From contig NZ_JAIUIE010000012.1 in the NCBI RefSeq assembly GCF_020165495.1, positions 87,746-151,745 on the forward strand: DNA of 64,000 nt. Reading direction: 5' to 3'. Source of the stretch: Mesorhizobium sp. BR1-1-16 (GTDB lineage Bacteria; Pseudomonadota; Alphaproteobacteria; Rhizobiales; Kaistiaceae). Below, piece by piece: positions 42,544 through 52,344 of this stretch. Both the position numbers and the translations under genes were made by a program. The notes under the pieces were generated by a model that was not told the origin of the DNA, did not search any database, and saw nothing but the letters and a program-made list of their open reading frames with translations. Every line of letters starts with the position of its first letter. The first letter of the stretch is position 1.

Positions 42544-42628
42544 CTGTCATCGCCGGGCTTGACCCGACGATCCAGTCTCATATCGCGGCCGTAAGTCTGG
42601 ATTGCCGGGTCAAGCCCGGCAATGACAG
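42544..42628. repeat. Inverted pair of intergenic palindromes (copy 2)
   Basis: Two 35-bp units, CTGTCATCGCCGGGCTTGAC and continuing (42544-42578) and its inverse ending GCCCGGCAATGACAGCG (42594-42628), flank a 15-bp centre. Each unit is itself a palindrome around GCCGGG-CTTGA-CCCGGC. It separates the DUF2171 gene from the convergent ADP-ribosylglycohydrolase gene and may serve as a transcription end. Confidence 0.9.
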
Positions 42629-42640
42629 CGCTTCAAAAGC

Positions 42641-43696
42641 TCAGCGCGGGGCGACGGCCGCCAGATCCGCAGCGATGGCGCCGAGATCGATGCCGTTGAC
42701 CAGTTCGAGCGTCGCCATCATGTCATCAGGCGCCTTGAGGCTGTTCGACCAGGCGGCGACCATCGAGCCGGCGATGAGCGCGACCGTATCGCTGTCGGCC
42801 CCCTCGTTGGCAGCAGCGACGATCGCCGCGAAAGGATCCGGTCCGACCGTGACGGCAAGTCCGACGGCCGCAGGGACCGCCTCGGCCATCGGCAGGCCCG
42901 CGCCGATCACCGCGCCGAGTTCGCTCATGCAGGCCTCGGCGTCGCCGCGATAACGCTCGCCGATGGCGATCGCGAGTTCCATCCGCTTGATCACGCTCGG
43001 TCCCGCCGCAAGCCGGCCGCGCGTCGCGGCGAGCCGGTCGCCGGCCTCGGCGCCAGCGAAGGCCGCCTCGGCGAGCGAGAATGCCTTCCCGGTCCGCGAC
43101 ACGCCGCCGGAAAGGCCGATCGCCACGACGGCGGCAACGGCGCCCGCGCCGGCATAAGCGATCTGCGTGTTGTGGGTCGGCGCCGAGAGCGTTGCAGCAA
43201 CATCCACCGCCCCTTCGATATCACCCGGTCTGATGCAGCCGGCGACTGGAGCCCGCATCGCGGCGCCGTTGGTCGTGCCCATGGCGACGGAGTAGCGCGC
43301 GGGCGTCGCGACGACGCGCGGGTCCTCGCCGGCACGCATCCGGTCGATGGCCGCCTGCGTCGAGGGGCCGGCAAATTTGCCGAAGCCGCGCGGATCATCG
43401 GCCCAGGCGATCAGCGCCTTGGCGGCATGCTCGATCGTCGGATGGCCGCCCGCTTCGATGATCGCCTGCGCCATGGCGAGAAGCTGCGTCGCATCGTCGG
43501 TGAGCGAGCCCGGCACCGCGCCGTTCGAAAAGGGCGCCATCGGCGGCGCCGGCACGAAAGAAGTGATGCGGCCGCCAAACACCTTGAGAATTTCGGCCGG
43601 ATGCATCGCCTCCGGCGGCGCGCCAAGCGCATCGCCGAGACAGGCAGCCGCCAGCACGAGTTCGATCCGTTCGGCAAGATTGAGCGAGGCGGTCAC
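42641..43696 (-). CDS. ADP-ribosylglycohydrolase family protein
   Basis: The 351-residue protein (GTG start, AAGGAG upstream) has an ARH fold: ERIELVLAAACLGDALGAP, the metal-binding LTDDATQLLAMAQAIIEAG, and NEGADSDTVALIAGSMVAAW, which keeps both acidic metal ligands. It is shorter than the 706-residue paralogue at 13914 and lacks its beta-rich tail. It is the last gene of the unit adenine deaminase, PfkB kinase, ARH. That context suggests hydrolysis of an N-glycosidic nucleoside derivative rather than a modified protein; this is inferred. Confidence 0.88.
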   Translation of the reverse strand: MTASLNLAERIELVLAAACLGDALGAPPEAMHPAEILKVFGGRITSFVPAPPMAPFSNGAVPGSLTDDATQLLAMAQAIIEAGGHPTIEHAAKALIAWADDPRGFGKFAGPSTQAAIDRMRAGEDPRVVATPARYSVAMGTTNGAAMRAPVAGCIRPGDIEGAVDVAATLSAPTHNTQIAYAGAGAVAAVVAIGLSGGVSRTGKAFSLAEAAFAGAEAGDRLAATRGRLAAGPSVIKRMELAIAIGERYRGDAEACMSELGAVIGAGLPMAEAVPAAVGLAVTVGPDPFAAIVAAANEGADSDTVALIAGSMVAAWSNSLKAPDDMMATLELVNGIDLGAIAADLAAVAPR

Positions 43697-43723
43697 GCAG
43701 TGATGCTCCTTGAGCAGAGGGGG

Positions 43724-44623
43724 TCAGAGGCCGAGCCGGTCGCGGTCGATCCTGCCGAAGCCGAGAAAATCGGCCGCGACACGGGTCGCGATCCGGGCGG
43801 CGGCAAAAAGGCTGTCGCCGCGGTGAAGGCCGAAAGCGAGGCCGGCGAGGAAAGTGTCGCCGGCGCCCGTCGTGTTGAGCGGCTTCACGGGCAATGCGGG
43901 GATATGCTCCGTCGCCGCGCCGTCGAATACCCATACGCCTGCTGCCCCGAGCGTGACGCAGATGCGCTGCCCCGAGACGGCGATCGCGCGGGCGAAGCGT
44001 TCAGCCCGGTCGAGCAACGGGCCCGTGACCGCCTCGCGCGCCGACCATGCGTCGAGCGTCGTCTGGTTGGAGCAGACGATATCGGCCGCCGCCATGGTGG
44101 CCAAGGCCGCGTCCCAGCCGAACACGCTGATGCCCGTCGCCTCGATATCGACGATCGTGGTGGCGCCGTCGGCCCGCGCCCGCGCCAGCACACGCGCCAT
44201 CTGCGGCGGATCGAAGAAGTTGAGCGTCACGATATCACCGGGCTCGACGGTGAGCCCCTCGCCGAGGCGGCCTCCGAGTTCGGGCGCCGCCGGCGCCAGC
44301 ACGAGCGCCTTCTCGCCGGTGCGATCGACGATAATGGCGCAGCTTCCCGTCGCGACGCCGGCAAGGCGCGTGATCTCGACGGAAAGACCGGAAATGGCGG
44401 ACAACTCGGCCACCAGCGCGGCGCCGGTCGGATCGTCGCCGACTGTGCCGTGATAGGTGACGGGGGCGCCGAGCGCCGCCAATGCGCGGGCGACGAACAC
44501 GCCCTGCCCGCCCACGCCTTCATGGAAGGCGGTCGCGAACATCTTCTCGTCATGGACAGGCAGATGGTCGACCTCGAACACGCGATCCATGTCGGCAGTC
44601 GAGAGGCAATGGATGCGCGCCAT
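43724..44623 (-). CDS. PfkB family carbohydrate/nucleoside kinase
   Basis: The 299-residue protein is a ribokinase-type enzyme with NTTGAGDTFLAGLAFGL at the end (catalytic Asp and anion hole) and VCSNQTTLDAW near the middle. The N-terminal substrate region reads GVGGQGVFVARALAALG in place of the common GGKGANQA pattern. It should phosphorylate a sugar, ribose or nucleoside with ATP. It lies between the adenine deaminase gene, with only 2 nt between, and the ARH gene, 27 nt away. Phosphorylating the ribose released from a nucleoside is an attractive inference. Confidence 0.9.
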   Translation of the reverse strand: MARIHCLSTADMDRVFEVDHLPVHDEKMFATAFHEGVGGQGVFVARALAALGAPVTYHGTVGDDPTGAALVAELSAISGLSVEITRLAGVATGSCAIIVDRTGEKALVLAPAAPELGGRLGEGLTVEPGDIVTLNFFDPPQMARVLARARADGATTIVDIEATGISVFGWDAALATMAAADIVCSNQTTLDAWSAREAVTGPLLDRAERFARAIAVSGQRICVTLGAAGVWVFDGAATEHIPALPVKPLNTTGAGDTFLAGLAFGLHRGDSLFAAARIATRVAADFLGFGRIDRDRLGL

Positions 44624-44625
44624 AG

Positions 44626-46371
44626 TCAGGCAGGATCCTCGTCAGGGATGAGTTCGAAGCGATCGACGTCGAACATGCCGCGATCGGTGATCTTGAGATG
44701 CGGAATGACCGGCAGCGGCAGGAATGCGATCTGCAGGAACGGCTCGGGCAGCGTGCAGCCAAGTCCATAGGCCGCCTCGCGCAGGTGATGCAGCTCGCCA
44801 CGCACTTCATCGAAGGGAAGGTCCGACATCAAACCGGCGATCGGCAGCGTCAGCTCGGCAATGACGCGTCCCTCGGCCGCCACGACGAAACCGCCGCCGG
44901 TCTTGCGCAGCCGGTTGACGGCCACCGCCATGTCGGCGTCGTCTGCGCCGATGACCGTGATGTTGTGGCTGTCATGGCCGACCGACGAGGCGATCGCGCC
45001 GCGCTTCAGCCCGAAGCCGGTGACGAAGCCGCGGCCGATATTGCCGTTCCTGCCGTGCCGCTCAACCACCGCGACCTTGACGATGTCACGGGCGAGGTCC
45101 GGCACCGACTTGCCGTCCTCGACGGGGAGGATCGCCCGCTCGTGCCGCGTGATGATCAGCCCGGCCGTGACGCCGATCACCGGTCTTTCCTGATTGCCGC
45201 GCCGCCCCGAGATGGCGAAGCTCGCAGCCGTCACCTCGGGGGCCTTGACCGAGCCATAGCCGACCGGCGAAACGCTGCCGCGCGCTTCGAACAATGCCTC
45301 GTCGACGAGGCGGCCGGCGCTGATCACATCGGAGACGGTGCAAGCTTCGAGATCATCGACCAGCACGAGATCGGCGCGCCAGCCGGGCGCCACGAGCCCG
45401 CGATCCTTGAGGCCGAAGGCACGGGCCGCCGACCAGCTCGCCGCGCGATAGACATGATGCAGCGGCCGCCCGCGCGCGATCAGCATGCGGATCAAGCCGT
45501 CGAGATGGCCTTCCTCGGCAATATCGAGCGGATTGCGGTCGTCTGTGCAGAGCGCCATGAAGGCCGAGGAGTTCTCGTCGAGCACCTCGGCAAGCGCCGC
45601 GAGATCCTTCGACACCGATCCCTCGCGGATCAGCACAACCATGCCCTTGGCGAGCTTCTCGCGCGCCTCGGCCGCCGTCGTCGCCTCATGATCGGTGCGG
45701 ATGCCGGCAGCGAGATAGCCGTTCAGCGCCATGCCGCGCAAAAGCGGCGCATGACCGTCGATATGCTTGCCCTGGAAAGCGACCAGCTTGGCGATGACAT
45801 CGGGCGCCGCAGCGAGCACGCCGGGGAAATTCATGAATTCGGCGAGGCCGATGACCTTCGGATGCCCTGCAAAGGGCAGCAGATCGCCGATGAGCAATTC
45901 CGCGCCCGCTGTCTCGAACGCCGTCGCGGGGACGCAGGACGAGAGATTGACGCGAAGATCCATCGCGGTCTGCTCGGCGCAATCGAGAAAATAGCGGATA
46001 CCGGCGGCGCCGAGCACATTGGCGATCTCGTGCGGATCGCAGATCGCGGTGGTGACGCCATGCGGCAGCACGCAGCGATCGAACTCCAGCGGCGTGACCA
46101 GCGAGGATTCGACATGGAGATGCGTGTCGATGAAGCCCGGAACGCAGAAACGTCCGCGCCCGTCGATTTCGCTCTTTCCCTGATAACGGCCATGCGTGCC
46201 GACGATCCGGTCCGCCACGATCGCAATGTCGGTTTCGGTGATCGCACCCGTGACGACATCAAGCATGCGCACGTCGCGGATAACGAGGTCGGCCGGCTCG
46301 AGACCCTGCCCGGCCCTGATCATCCTCGTCAGTTCAACCCCGTCCGTCATGCCGCCCGCGCCCTCACTCAT
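44626..46371 (-). CDS. ade: Adenine deaminase
   Basis: The 581-residue protein fits the amidohydrolase-superfamily adenine deaminase: [23 protein letters not shown] with the metal-binding His-x-His, [31 protein letters not shown], and the family-typical C-terminal part with [20 protein letters not shown]. It converts adenine to hypoxanthine plus ammonia. It heads an operon with PfkB and ARH genes, and diverges from the hydantoinase operon across a 127-nt gap. The start at 46371 is the first ATG; one seven codons later is an alternative. Confidence 0.93.
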   Translation of the reverse strand: MSEGAGGMTDGVELTRMIRAGQGLEPADLVIRDVRMLDVVTGAITETDIAIVADRIVGTHGRYQGKSEIDGRGRFCVPGFIDTHLHVESSLVTPLEFDRCVLPHGVTTAICDPHEIANVLGAAGIRYFLDCAEQTAMDLRVNLSSCVPATAFETAGAELLIGDLLPFAGHPKVIGLAEFMNFPGVLAAAPDVIAKLVAFQGKHIDGHAPLLRGMALNGYLAAGIRTDHEATTAAEAREKLAKGMVVLIREGSVSKDLAALAEVLDENSSAFMALCTDDRNPLDIAEEGHLDGLIRMLIARGRPLHHVYRAASWSAARAFGLKDRGLVAPGWRADLVLVDDLEACTVSDVISAGRLVDEALFEARGSVSPVGYGSVKAPEVTAASFAISGRRGNQERPVIGVTAGLIITRHERAILPVEDGKSVPDLARDIVKVAVVERHGRNGNIGRGFVTGFGLKRGAIASSVGHDSHNITVIGADDADMAVAVNRLRKTGGGFVVAAEGRVIAELTLPIAGLMSDLPFDEVRGELHHLREAAYGLGCTLPEPFLQIAFLPLPVIPHLKITDRGMFDVDRFELIPDEDPA

Positions 46372-46444
46372 GCAGTCCGGACCCTAGCGCAGCCGGGGCG
46401 CCTGTCCAATGCGCCATCTCCGGATGCTGCAGTGCGAACAGGCG

Positions 46445-46465
46445 TTGACTATGTCATACAATATG
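46445..46465. promoter_or_regulatory. Candidate operator/promoter in the ade/hydantoinase divergent gap
   Basis: TTGACT (46445-46450) is followed by CATA-CAA-TATG (46455-46465), a short AT-rich inverted repeat resembling GntR/FCD operators. The downstream operon encodes a GntR/FCD regulator at 51643. Binding is inferred only from position and shape. Confidence 0.35.
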
Positions 46466-46498
46466 CCAATGATGAAGAACCGAGCATGAGGAATTTCG

Positions 46499-47182
46499 AT
46501 GCAGCAGGACTTCGAACAGGCATTGCAGACCGCGTTCCGCGAATATGCGGCCTTCTACAAAAGCCGCGGATTCATGCGCCGCCTTGGCTATGGATCGCGT
46601 CCGGCGATCGTGAATGTCGATCTCGCCAAGGCCTGGACGACGAAGGGCAGCGCCTTCGCCTGCGACGGCATGGAGGTGATCATCCCCGCGACGCAGAAGC
46701 TGATCGCCGCCGGCCGCGCACTGGGCATTCCGATCGTCTACACGACCTGCGCCTATGACATCGTCGAGGGGCCGTTTGCCGATACCGGCCTCTGGGGCAA
46801 GAAGATCCCGCTCGAGCATCTGAAGGCGGGCAGCCCGCTTTGCGAGATCGACGAGCGTCTGGAGCGGCGCGAGGACGAACTGCTGATCGTCAAGAAGCGC
46901 GCCAGCGCCTTCCAGGGCACGGACCTCGCCGGCTACCTCACCAGCCTCGGCGTCGACACCGTGATCCTCACCGGCGTCACGCTCTCGTCCTGCGTGCGCC
47001 TCTCCTGCGAGGATGGGCTCTGGGCCGGCTTCCGGCCGATCGTCGTGCGCGAATGCGTCGGCGACCGCATCGCCGGCGCTGTCGAATGGAATCTCTTCGA
47101 TATCGACGCGAAATTTGGTGATGTCGAACCGCTCGATGGCGTCCTCGCCTATCTGGGCGGCCTTCAGGCGGGAGCACGCTGA
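46499..47182 (+). CDS. Isochorismatase-family amidohydrolase (N-carbamoylsarcosine amidase-like)
   Basis: The 227-residue protein has the cysteine-hydrolase triad: Asp41 (IVNVDLAKAW), Lys132 (LIVKKRASAF) and Cys165 (GVTLSSCVRLS), matching the N-carbamoylsarcosine amidase pattern in spacing. Such enzymes hydrolyse carbamoyl amides. It begins a seven-gene operon with hydantoinase A and B genes, so it may cleave the N-carbamoyl acid that hydantoin ring opening yields. GAGGAA precedes the ATG; its stop overlaps the next start (TGATG). Confidence 0.9.
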   Translation: MQQDFEQALQTAFREYAAFYKSRGFMRRLGYGSRPAIVNVDLAKAWTTKGSAFACDGMEVIIPATQKLIAAGRALGIPIVYTTCAYDIVEGPFADTGLWGKKIPLEHLKAGSPLCEIDERLERREDELLIVKKRASAFQGTDLAGYLTSLGVDTVILTGVTLSSCVRLSCEDGLWAGFRPIVVRECVGDRIAGAVEWNLFDIDAKFGDVEPLDGVLAYLGGLQAGAR

Positions 47183-49299
47183 TGGCTTCGATCGGCGTCG
47201 ATGTCGGCGGCACCTTTACTGACCTCGTCCTGGAACGCGATGACGACGGCCCCGGCGGCCGCCGCGTCTTCGTGCACAAGGTGCCCTCAACGCCTGCCGA
47301 CCAGTCGATCGGCGTCGTCGACGGCATTCTAGCGATCTGCCGCATCGCTGGCCTCGACCCGAAGGCCGTGCGCCGCGTCGTGCATGGCACGACGGTTGCC
47401 ACCAACATCACGATCGAGAAGAACGGCGCCGAAGTCGGCATGCTGACGACGCGCGGCTTTCGCGACCTGCTGCACATCGCCCGCCACAAGCGCCCGCACA
47501 ATTTCTCGCTGCATTTCGACGTGCCGTGGCAATCGAGCCCGCTGGTCAAGCGCCGCAACCGCATGTCGATCACCGAGCGGATCATGCCGCCTGACGGGCG
47601 CATCGAGACGCCGATCGATCTGGACGAAGTCCGTGCCGCCGCCCGCGAGCTGAAGGCGCGCGGCTGCGAGGCGGTCATCGTCTGCTTCTTGTTCTCCTTC
47701 CTGAACGATGCGCATGAACGCGCCGCGCTTGACGTTCTGCGCGAGGAAATGCCCGAGGCGTTCATCTCGGCCTCGTCGGAAGTCGCCAATGTCATCCGCG
47801 AGTTCGAGCGCTTCTCGACCACGGCGATGAACGCTTATGTCGGGCCGCGCACCGCGCGCTATCTGCGCAATCTCGAAAAGCGCCTCGCCAGCGAAGGCGT
47901 CGATGCGGAACTGCGCATCATGCAGTCGAATGGCGGCATCGGGACGGTGGCCACCTGCTCGGAACGCCCGGTGACGATCCTGATGTCGGGTCCGGCGGGC
48001 GGCGTCATCGGAGGCCGCTGGGCCGGCGCGATGTCGGATGTCGACAATGTCATCACGATCGACATCGGCGGCACCTCGGCCGATATCGGCGTCATCGCCG
48101 ACGGCAATATCCGCATCATGAACCCGCGTGACACGGTTGTCGGCGAGCATCCGGTGCTGGCGCCGATGCTTGACCTCGATACGATCGGCGCTGGCGGCGG
48201 TTCGATCGCCTTCCGCGACGAAGGCGGCGCCTTCCGCGTGGGCCCCCGCTCGGCGGGTGCCTCGCCGGGACCGGCCTGCTACGGCAAGGGCGGCACCGAG
48301 CCGACCGTCACCGACGCCCATGTCGTGCTCGGCCGTCTCGATCCCGAGCGCTTCCTCGGCGGCGACATGGCCATCGATCCGACGCTTGCCGAAAAGGCGG
48401 TGCGCGAGCATATCGCCGAGCCGTTCGGCATGACGCTGATCGAGGCCGCCCTTGGCATCGTCACCATCGTCAACGCCAATATGGCGCTCGCCATCCGTTC
48501 GAATTCCGTGGCGCGCGGCTTCGATCCGCGCCGCTTCTCGCTGATGCCCTTCGGCGGCGCCGGCCCCCTGCATGGCGTGGCGCTCGCCGAGGCCGTATCG
48601 GCGAAGGACGTCGTCGTCCCGCCGGCACCTGGCATCACCGCCGCGATGGGGCTGCTGGCGACACGCCTTGCCTATGAGTTCACGCGTTCGACGCCGACCC
48701 TCATTTCAGGTCCGGCAGCCGGACCGTTCGAGGCCGCCAATCAGACGCTGGACGAACTGGCGGCCCTCGCCGCCGAGCGTCTAGCCGCCGATGGCATCGC
48801 AGTCGAGGCGCGCAAGTTCGAGCGCGTCGCCGAATGCCGCTATCAGGGCCAGGGCTTCGAGCTGCGCACGCCCCTTCCCGATGGCCCGATCTCGCCAGAG
48901 ACCGCCACGGCCATCGCCGACGCGTTCCACGCCGTCCACGAGCGCGATTATGGCTATCGGTTCGACGATGCAGTGATCGAGATCGTCACGTTGCGCGTCA
49001 TCGGCTTTGCCGAAGTGCCGCCGCTGACCTGGCCCGAACTGCCGGAGGCGGCATCCGCCGACCTGTCGCATGCGCTTCTCTATGTGCGCCCGACAACCTT
49101 CGACGACGGCAAGACGGTGGAAACGCCGCGCTATGACCGCGACAAGCTCGCCGCCGGCCATATCGTCCAGGGCCCGGCCATCATCCAGCAGCACAACTCG
49201 ACCACGCTGGTACCGCCGGGCTTCACCGCCCGCGTCCACCGGTCCGGCAACATCCACATCGCCCGCCAATCGTCTGCGGATATCGGAGCGGCAGCATGA
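47182..49299 (+). CDS. hyuA: Hydantoinase/oxoprolinase A subunit
   Basis: The 705-residue protein has the HyuA ATP-binding core: IGVDVGGTFTDLVLE at the start, RRVVHGTTVATNITIEKNGAEVGMLTTRGFRD, GPAGGVIGG, and IDIGGTSADIGVI. The ATP-dependent hydantoinase/5-oxoprolinase/acetone-carboxylase group opens cyclic amides or carboxylates ketones using ATP, with HyuB as partner. The stop overlaps the HyuB start by 4 nt. The neighbouring amidohydrolase suggests a methylhydantoin-like or other cyclic-ureide substrate, not proven. Confidence 0.92.
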   Translation: MASIGVDVGGTFTDLVLERDDDGPGGRRVFVHKVPSTPADQSIGVVDGILAICRIAGLDPKAVRRVVHGTTVATNITIEKNGAEVGMLTTRGFRDLLHIARHKRPHNFSLHFDVPWQSSPLVKRRNRMSITERIMPPDGRIETPIDLDEVRAAARELKARGCEAVIVCFLFSFLNDAHERAALDVLREEMPEAFISASSEVANVIREFERFSTTAMNAYVGPRTARYLRNLEKRLASEGVDAELRIMQSNGGIGTVATCSERPVTILMSGPAGGVIGGRWAGAMSDVDNVITIDIGGTSADIGVIADGNIRIMNPRDTVVGEHPVLAPMLDLDTIGAGGGSIAFRDEGGAFRVGPRSAGASPGPACYGKGGTEPTVTDAHVVLGRLDPERFLGGDMAIDPTLAEKAVREHIAEPFGMTLIEAALGIVTIVNANMALAIRSNSVARGFDPRRFSLMPFGGAGPLHGVALAEAVSAKDVVVPPAPGITAAMGLLATRLAYEFTRSTPTLISGPAAGPFEAANQTLDELAALAAERLAADGIAVEARKFERVAECRYQGQGFELRTPLPDGPISPETATAIADAFHAVHERDYGYRFDDAVIEIVTLRVIGFAEVPPLTWPELPEAASADLSHALLYVRPTTFDDGKTVETPRYDRDKLAAGHIVQGPAIIQQHNSTTLVPPGFTARVHRSGNIHIARQSSADIGAAA

Positions 49300-51053
49300 G
49301 CATCGATCCCGTCACGCTCCAGGTCATCGGCGGCGCATTGCACACCATCGCCAAGGAAATGGCCTACGTCCTCTACCGGATGTCATTTTCCTCGATCATC
49401 CGGGAAAGCGAGGATCTCGGCGCCGGCCTCTTCAACCGTGATTTCGCGACGCTCTGCGAAAGCGACAACACGCCGCTGCATATCGGCTCGATCCCCGGCT
49501 ATCTGCGCGGCATCGACGCCTCGATGACGACGCCCTGGCGCGAGGGCGACGTCGTCATTCACAACCATCCCTATTTCGGCGCCAGCCACTCGCCCGACAT
49601 CGCGGTCGTGGTGCCGGTGTTCTTCGAGGGACGCCATGTCGGCTTTGCCGCCAATACGGCGCACCATGTCGATATCGGCTCGGCGACGCCCGGCCTCATC
49701 GTCGACATCCAGGACATCTTTGGCGAAGGCATGCTGCTGAAGGCGGTCAAGCTTGTCGAAGGCGGCGTCCGCAACGAGACGGTGTGGAACTATCTCCGCA
49801 ACAACAGCCGCGTCGGCAAGCAGTTGCAGGATGATCTCGGCGCGCAGATCGCCTCGGCGGAGCTTGGCGCCCGTCGCTTCCAGGAACTCTACGCCACCTA
49901 TGGCGCCGAGACGGTGGAAGCGGCCTCGGCCGAGCTGATGAACTATACCGAGCGCATGCTGCGCAAGAAGATCGCCGAAATCCCGGACGGCGACTACTAC
50001 GCCGAAAGCTGGCTCGACGATGACGGCCGCAACCGCAATGTCCGCCTGCCGATCAAGGTCTGCGTGCGCATCCGCGGCGACGAGGCCGAAGTCGACCTGA
50101 CCGGCTCCTCGCCGCAGGTTCCGACGGCCTTCAATGTGCCATTCGAAGGCTCGACCAAGGTCGCCTGCTATGTCGCCTTCCGCAGCCTGCTGCTCGATGC
50201 GGCGACGTCGGCCGTGCCCGTGCCGGCCAATGAGGGTTCGTTCCGGCCGATCAAGGTGACGGCGCCGAAGGGCACGATCTTCAACCCGATCTTCCCGACC
50301 GCCGCCTCCGCGCGCTTTTCCCAGTGCAACCGCATGATCGACTGCATCATTCGCGCGCTGTCGCCGGTGCTGCCTGAAACTTCGATCGCCGGTTCCTCGG
50401 CCTCGCTCTCCTTCGTCGCCTATTCTGGTCTCCGCCAGAGCGGCGACTACTGGGTGTTCATCGAGGTCAATGAGGGTGCCTATGGCGGCCGCCCACGCTC
50501 CGACGGACCGGATTCGATCGACAATCTCATGGCCAATACCCGCAACAATCCGATCGAGGATCTCGGCATGCATCTGCCGATGATCTGCGACCGCTACGAA
50601 CTGCGCGACGATGTCGAATGCGGCGCCGGCAGGTTCCGCGGCGGCATCGGCGTCGTCAAGGAACAGCGCCTGCTTGAGGGGGGCTGGATGACGCATGAGG
50701 CCGAGCGGCACACGGACGCGCCCTGGGGCCTCTTCGGCGGCCATGAAGGGGCGCCTGGCCGCGTCGACATCTTCAATCATGCCGATCGGGAGGGCACGAC
50801 CGAGGCGCAGCATGCCAAGATCTCGGGCGTCGTGATGAAGCCCGGCGATACCATGGCTTTCTATTCGCCCTGCGGCGGCGGCTTCGGCAATCCGCTGGAG
50901 CGGCCGGCGCGTCAGGTGCTGGACGATGTCCTCGACGGCTTCTGCACCCGCGCCTATGCCGAGCGCGCCTATGGCGTCGTCATCGACGAGCGCATGACCC
51001 TCGACGATGCAGCCACGGCCGCGAAGCGCCAGGCGATGGCGGTGGCACGATGA
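49296..51053 (+). CDS. hyuB: Hydantoinase/oxoprolinase B subunit
   Basis: The 585-residue protein shows the HyuB fold: DPVTLQVIGGALHTIAKEMAYVLYRMSFSSIIRESEDLGAGLF, GDVVIHNHPYFGASHSPDIAVVVPVF, and PCGGGFGNPLERPARQVLDDV near the end. It holds the hydrolytic part of the two-subunit enzyme, acting with HyuA in the cytoplasm. ATGA overlaps tie it to both neighbours. No HyuC-type carbamoylase is present; the isochorismatase-like enzyme may replace it. Confidence 0.92.
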   Translation: MSIDPVTLQVIGGALHTIAKEMAYVLYRMSFSSIIRESEDLGAGLFNRDFATLCESDNTPLHIGSIPGYLRGIDASMTTPWREGDVVIHNHPYFGASHSPDIAVVVPVFFEGRHVGFAANTAHHVDIGSATPGLIVDIQDIFGEGMLLKAVKLVEGGVRNETVWNYLRNNSRVGKQLQDDLGAQIASAELGARRFQELYATYGAETVEAASAELMNYTERMLRKKIAEIPDGDYYAESWLDDDGRNRNVRLPIKVCVRIRGDEAEVDLTGSSPQVPTAFNVPFEGSTKVACYVAFRSLLLDAATSAVPVPANEGSFRPIKVTAPKGTIFNPIFPTAASARFSQCNRMIDCIIRALSPVLPETSIAGSSASLSFVAYSGLRQSGDYWVFIEVNEGAYGGRPRSDGPDSIDNLMANTRNNPIEDLGMHLPMICDRYELRDDVECGAGRFRGGIGVVKEQRLLEGGWMTHEAERHTDAPWGLFGGHEGAPGRVDIFNHADREGTTEAQHAKISGVVMKPGDTMAFYSPCGGGFGNPLERPARQVLDDVLDGFCTRAYAERAYGVVIDERMTLDDAATAAKRQAMAVAR

Positions 51054-51646
51054 GCCTCGTTGCAGCACCGGGCCTGCGCATCCGCCGGCAGTTCCTGATC
51101 GCCGAAACGACATCCGCCGAGCAGGGCATCGAGAATGATCGGCCGCTGCGCAAGGTCGCCGTGGTCGCCGTCATCCACAATCCCTATGCCGGAAGCCCGG
51201 TCGGCCCGCTCGATGCGTTCATCGCAGCGAGCGCCGCGCTTGGCCGGTCGATGGCCACGGCCGGACTTGCCGCGATGGCGCCTTTCAGCGTCGAGAGCTA
51301 TGGCAAGGGCGCCGTGATCGGCCTTGGAGGCGAGCAGGAACATGGCATCGCGCTGATCACCACGCCGTTCGGCGACGCGCTGCGCAGCACGATCGGCGGC
51401 GGCGCGGCCTGGATCTCGTCCTTTTCCAAGCGGGCGGCACCGGGCGCGACGATCGACATTCCGCTGGCGCACAAGGACGCGCTCTATGTCCGCTCGCATT
51501 ATGACGGCATGACCGTGCATCTGCCGGACGCGCCGTTGCCGGACGAGGTCGCGATCATCTGCTGCTTCGCCAATCGCGGACGGCTGAACCAGCGCCTCGG
51601 CGGGCTCGACGCGGCCGAGATCACCGGCATCGACGGGCTGACATGA
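51050..51646 (+). CDS. Amino acid synthesis (AA_synth) family protein
   Basis: The 198-residue protein matches the AA_synth family (PF06684): LRKVAVVAVIHNPYAGSPVGPLDAFI, SYGKGAVIGLGGEQEHGIALIT, and FGDALRSTIGGGAAWISSFSKR. Family members occur in hydantoin, uracil and amide-degrading operons; their reaction is not established. It overlaps the HyuB gene and the GntR gene by 4 nt each, so its expression is tied to the hydantoinase. I therefore place it in the same pathway without naming a step. Confidence 0.85.
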   Translation: MSLVAAPGLRIRRQFLIAETTSAEQGIENDRPLRKVAVVAVIHNPYAGSPVGPLDAFIAASAALGRSMATAGLAAMAPFSVESYGKGAVIGLGGEQEHGIALITTPFGDALRSTIGGGAAWISSFSKRAAPGATIDIPLAHKDALYVRSHYDGMTVHLPDAPLPDEVAIICCFANRGRLNQRLGGLDAAEITGIDGLT

Positions 51647-52344
51647 TGAATGGCGGCCTTTCCCTGCTCTCCGTGCGCCAGCAGGTTTCCGCAGCCATCC
51701 GCGCGGCGATCCACGACGGCGAGTTGCCGCCCGGCGCCCGGCTGACCGAGCGACAGATCTGCGAGCGGGCCGGCGTCAGCCGGACAATCGCGCGCGAGGT
51801 CGTGCGCGAACTCGAAGCCGAACGTCTGATCGAGAGCAACCGCCGCAACGGCTTCGTCGTTGCCTCGATGAGCCTCAAGGAGATCGGCGATCTCTACGAT
51901 ATGCGCGTGCTTCTCGAAGCGCGCGCCTGCCAGCTTTGCGCCGAGGCGATGACGCCCGAGATCGCCCGCCGGCTCGATCTCGCCATGGCGGCGATCGAAA
52001 GCGCCGCCGCCGGCGACGACCGCGAGGCGCAGCGCACCAGCAACACGCTCTTCTACGAGACGATCTTCGAGGCCGCCGACAATGTCGTGCTCGGCCAGAT
52101 CCTGCATTCGCTGCATGGCCGCATCTCGTTTCTCCGCTCGCGCTCGATGTCGCGACCGGGACGGCCGCAAGAGAGCCTGCGCGAACTGAAAGCCATCCTC
52201 GCGGCGCTGAAGGCCGGAGACGGCGCGGCGGCAGCGCGACTGAGCACCACCCATATCGAGGCGGCGCGGAGCGTTGCCCTCGCAGCGCTGGGGGACCATG
52301 GCCGCAACGGCCAGGCCTCGGCACGGAAGGACGTCGAAGCATGA
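51643..52344 (+). CDS. GntR family transcriptional regulator (FCD type)
   Basis: The 233-residue protein has an N-terminal winged helix (SVRQQVSAAIRAAIHDGELPPGARLTERQICERAGVSRTIAREVVRELE, about 7-55) and a C-terminal helical FCD ligand domain (LYDMRVLLEARACQLCAE; HGRISFLRSRSMSRPG). The ligand is presumably a pathway carboxylate. Encoded inside the hydantoinase operon with ATGA overlaps, it probably controls the operon and perhaps the divergent ade operon. Confidence 0.93.
   Translation: MMNGGLSLLSVRQQVSAAIRAAIHDGELPPGARLTERQICERAGVSRTIAREVVRELEAERLIESNRRNGFVVASMSLKEIGDLYDMRVLLEARACQLCAEAMTPEIARRLDLAMAAIESAAAGDDREAQRTSNTLFYETIFEAADNVVLGQILHSLHGRISFLRSRSMSRPGRPQESLRELKAILAALKAGDGAAAARLSTTHIEAARSVALAALGDHGRNGQASARKDVEA

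Noticed and set aside
44698..46758. 686-codon plus-strand frame opposite ade
   Set aside because: Longest shadow frame of the window, yet it covers the adenine deaminase gene antisense and runs into the isochorismatase gene; no recognisable domain.
47329..48573. 414-codon minus-strand frame opposite hyuA
   Set aside because: Antisense to hyuA with no motif and low-complexity Arg/His/Asp-rich sequence.
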